A stretch of 33,472 bases of DNA from an uncultured Boseongicola sp. GTDB taxonomy: Bacteria > Pseudomonadota > Alphaproteobacteria > Rhodobacterales > Rhodobacteraceae. The notes beneath the pieces are model-generated. The model was not told the DNA's origin, searched no databases, and saw nothing but the letters and a program-made list of their open reading frames with translations. Made by a program: the position numbers and the translations under genes. Of this stretch, positions 31,566 to 33,472 are shown piece after piece; position 1 is the first letter of the stretch; each line of letters begins with the position of its first letter. The stretch lies in assembly GCA_905479635.1 (NCBI GenBank), contig CAJQNG010000023.1, forward strand, positions 1 to 33,472, read 5' to 3'.

Positions 31566-32612
31566 TTAGTAAGGCATCGGGTGGGCGCGGTGTGCTTTGG
31601 ATACCTCAGCCAAAAGCTCTTCCGGCAATTCGACCGACGGTGCCTTGAGGATATGGGCCAGTTGCTCGGTCGTTGTGGCCCCAAAAATCGGGATCGTCGG
31701 GAAGGGCCGCGTGCGGGTCCATTGCAGCGCCATATGGGTGAAGTCGATGCCGAATTTGTCGGCGATTGCGGCGTAGACGTCGACGGCTTCGGCCACACGA
31801 GGACTATTGCGCCCCCCCATGCCGTTGTTGATCGACATGCGCGATCCTTTGGGGATGCTTTCGTGCCGGTACTTGCCGGTGAGGAAACCACAAGCAAGCG
31901 GCGAAAAGGCAAGAAGTGTGACGTCTTCGTGGTGGCTCAGTTCGCCCATGTCTGTGTCGTAGATACGGCAGAGAAGCGAGTATTCGTTCTGCATTGTCGC
32001 GACACGTGGGCCGCCGGCTTTCTCGGCTGCGTTCAACCAGTTCATTGTGCCCCACGCGCTGTCGTTTGACAGGCCAAAGGCGCGGATTTTACCTTCGTCG
32101 GCGAGGGCTTTCAGGACGTCCATGACTTCGGCCATGTTGTCGAGGATCGCGCTTTGGTGGGGCTGTTGGTCGGGCGCGAAGTCCCAGCACTGGCGAAAGT
32201 GGTAGGAGCCGCGGTTTGGCCAGTGGAACTGATAGAGGTCGACGTAGTCCGTTTGCAGGCGCTTGAGCGAGCCTTCGAGGGTTTCGCGCACGGTTGCCGC
32301 GGAGATGTCCTGTCCGGGTCGCACGAAAGCGCCGTTGGGGCCGGAGTGTTTGGTGGCGATGACAACCTGATCGCGCTTGCCGGATCTGGCGTTCCAGTTG
32401 CCGATTATTGTCTCGGTGGTGCCGACGGTTTCGGCCAGAACAGGGTTTACCGGGTACATTTCCGCGGTGTCGAGAAAGTCGATGCCCGCATCAAGCGCCA
32501 TATCTATCTGGGTGTGGCTGTCGGCTTGGTTTGTTTGCGTGCCGAAGGTCATGGTGCCGAGGCAATAATCACTGACCTCGATGCCGGTGCGGCCAAGTTG
32601 GATACGGTTCAT
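31566..32612 (-). CDS. Aldo/keto reductase (Tas-like)
   Basis: This NADP(H)-dependent oxidoreductase (348 aa) has the (alpha/beta)8 aldo-keto reductase fold. The catalytic tetrad is visible as Asp and Tyr in FLDTAEMYP (about 46-54), Lys in VIATKHS (about 85) and His in DLYQFHWPNRG (about 125). The NADP site includes LLAFSPLACGFLTGKY and IPIFGATTTEQL. The length and the insertion after HWPNRG fit the Tas/YajO group. AAGGAGA precedes the ATG. Substrate unknown. It is divergent from the imuA-like gene. Confidence 0.92.
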   Translation of the reverse strand: MNRIQLGRTGIEVSDYCLGTMTFGTQTNQADSHTQIDMALDAGIDFLDTAEMYPVNPVLAETVGTTETIIGNWNARSGKRDQVVIATKHSGPNGAFVRPGQDISAATVRETLEGSLKRLQTDYVDLYQFHWPNRGSYHFRQCWDFAPDQQPHQSAILDNMAEVMDVLKALADEGKIRAFGLSNDSAWGTMNWLNAAEKAGGPRVATMQNEYSLLCRIYDTDMGELSHHEDVTLLAFSPLACGFLTGKYRHESIPKGSRMSINNGMGGRNSPRVAEAVDVYAAIADKFGIDFTHMALQWTRTRPFPTIPIFGATTTEQLAHILKAPSVELPEELLAEVSKAHRAHPMPY

Positions 32613-32686
32613 GGGGGAAATCTCCTTTGCTTATCGAGAAGGGATAGCGCCTCGCGTGGGATTGGCAAGTCGATCGGCGGGATTGA

Positions 32687-32701
32687 GAACAAAAAGCGAA
32701 C
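32687..32701. promoter_or_regulatory. LexA SOS box upstream of imuA
   Basis: GAAC-AAAAAGC-GAAC is the reverse complement form of GTTC-N7-GTTC, the LexA box known from Rhodobacter and other Alphaproteobacteria. It ends 16 bases upstream of the imuA ATG and lies within the 105-base gap to the divergent aldo/keto reductase. It matches the consensus at all eight fixed bases. Confidence 0.8.
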
Positions 32702-32717
32702 ATGCTAGAAGTGATTC

Positions 32718-33338
32718 ATGTCTGCTGCCGCTGTTTCTCATCTTCTGACCCGTCAGACTCACCGCCGATCCAAGGCGCCTGCCGTGGCGTTTCTGGAGGG
32801 GCTCTCGCTTGAGCGGGGCCGGGCGCATGAGATTTGTGGCGCGGCGCGGCGGACGATGGCGTTTGCGGTGGCGCAGGCGATGGTGGGCAATGTGCTTTGG
32901 ATCAGGCCATCCTGGACGCCTGGACGGCTTAATCCGGACGGCTTTATGCGGTTTGTCGATCCGGGACGGATTATCCGGGTGACGCCGAAGCGGCCCGAAG
33001 ATTTGCTGTGGTGTACCGAAGAAGCTTTGCGGGCGGGGATTATTCCTTTGGTTGTCGCGGACTTGCCGGGGCCGCCCGGATTGACGGCGGTGCGGCGGTT
33101 GCATTTGGCGGCCGAGACGGGGGGCGAGATGTCGGGGGTGGCACCTTTGGGGCTGCTTTTGACGCCTGATAAAGGGGGCGCGCCGGGGGTGGAGACCCGG
33201 TGGTCGATGCGGCCTGCACACAGCAATACCAAGAAAGAGGCTTGGGTTTTGGACCGGGTGCGGGCGCGCACAGAACCGGTGAAGCGGTTTTACCTTAAGG
33301 GTTTAAGGACGGGATTGGCGCTTGGCGAGGCGCCTTAG
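32718..33338 (+). CDS. imuA: ImuA-like SOS mutagenesis protein
   Basis: ImuA is a RecA/SulA-related accessory protein that works with ImuB and DnaE2 in error-prone repair. This 206-aa protein shows the ImuA pattern: LERGRAHEICGAARRTMAFAVA, VLWIRPSWTPGRLNPDGFMRF and VDPGRIIRVTPKRPEDLLWCTEEALRAG, then LPLVVADLPG-like and SGVAPLGLLLTPDKGG segments. A consensus LexA box lies directly upstream, supporting SOS control. No imuB follows; the next frame runs on the opposite strand. It may be a stand-alone ImuA-type protein. Confidence 0.75.
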   Translation: MSAAAVSHLLTRQTHRRSKAPAVAFLEGLSLERGRAHEICGAARRTMAFAVAQAMVGNVLWIRPSWTPGRLNPDGFMRFVDPGRIIRVTPKRPEDLLWCTEEALRAGIIPLVVADLPGPPGLTAVRRLHLAAETGGEMSGVAPLGLLLTPDKGGAPGVETRWSMRPAHSNTKKEAWVLDRVRARTEPVKRFYLKGLRTGLALGEAP

Positions 33339-33392
33339 GGTCTGAGGCGGAACAATCGCTTCGTTTTTTCTAAAGATGTTGTTGTTCAGGCG

Positions 33393-33472
33393 TCAGTATC
33401 CACGTCCGTGCTGCTTCTTGAGTTTTTTGACGCGGTGCCGTTGATAGGCCTCAATTTGACGGAATACGGGGC
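33393..33472 (-). CDS. Partial gene, C-terminal end only
   Basis: The last 26 codons of a minus-strand frame enter from the window edge and end at a TGA (33393-33395). The residues (FRQIEAYQRHRVKKLKKQ, then HGRGY) are basic and helical and look coding, but the family cannot be named from this. It is convergent with imuA; the 54-base gap holds a T-rich stretch after GCTTCG that may serve as terminator. Confidence 0.45.
   Translation of the reverse strand, partial: PVFRQIEAYQRHRVKKLKKQHGRGY

Noticed and set aside
32631-33221. A long minus-strand open frame opposite imuA
   Set aside because: It is Arg/Pro/His-rich low-complexity sequence, a shadow of the GC-rich imuA frame.
1-33472. CRISPR arrays, rRNA or tRNA genes, phage attachment sites
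   Set aside because: No regular spaced repeats, no rRNA-like or tRNA cloverleaf sequences and no integrase-associated repeats were seen by eye; small RNAs cannot be excluded.

Overview
The gene content, GC-rich codon use and operon style point to an alphaproteobacterium of the Rhodobacterales (Roseobacter group). Signs of this are a MipZ division ATPase, a phaZ-phaC-phaP polyhydroxyalkanoate locus, an alphaproteobacterial GTTC-N7-GTTC type LexA box ahead of an imuA-like gene, HWE-type kinase signatures, DUF3572 and DUF983 proteins, and exbB-exbD-exbD. This is inference from families; there is no rRNA gene to confirm it.

Layout. 1-1227: a short flank and a complete IS1595-family insertion sequence with 26-bp perfect inverted repeats, sitting exactly at the 5' end of an alanine/glycine:cation symporter gene (1219-2772). 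3018-9025: an inositol-monophosphatase-like gene, a three-gene binding-protein ABC transporter (ATPase, fused double permease, periplasmic protein; AfuABC/FbpABC type) and a divergent HAD phosphatase. Together these suggest uptake and dephosphorylation of a phosphorylated organic compound. 9026-10566: a decayed stretch with a broken type I secretion ATPase remnant. 10567-12334: an unknown membrane-anchored protein convergent with mipZ. 12502-15893: a tight minus-strand operon of hydantoinase-like amidohydrolase, VOC protein, Asp/Glu/hydantoin racemase and a DapA-family aldolase that lacks the usual pyruvate-binding motif.

16007-17375: exbB and two exbD genes, the second lacking the TM aspartate, with no tonB. 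17447-19586: a DUF1330 gene, then an HWE histidine kinase and a response regulator that both look broken. 19655-23453: phasin, PHA synthase and, divergently, PHA depolymerase, with TGC-rich repeats that may be PhaR sites; phaR itself is absent. 23454-26111: DUF3572, then a minus-strand unit of EF-hand protein, ECF sigma factor, putative anti-sigma factor and a Spy/CpxP-like periplasmic protein.

26318-31491: DUF983, NUDIX hydrolase, EamA transporter, a fatty acid desaturase divergent from an XRE-type regulator with two palindromic operators between them, then a minus-strand operon of cysteine-rich lipoprotein, lipocalin and NAD(P)-binding protein. 31566-33472: an aldo/keto reductase, an SOS-box-controlled imuA-like gene without an adjacent imuB, and the 3' end of an unidentified minus-strand gene.

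The best candidates for undescribed biology are the hydantoinase/VOC/racemase/aldolase operon, the desaturase-regulator pair with its operators, the AfuABC-type transporter flanked by two phosphatases, and the stand-alone SOS-regulated imuA.
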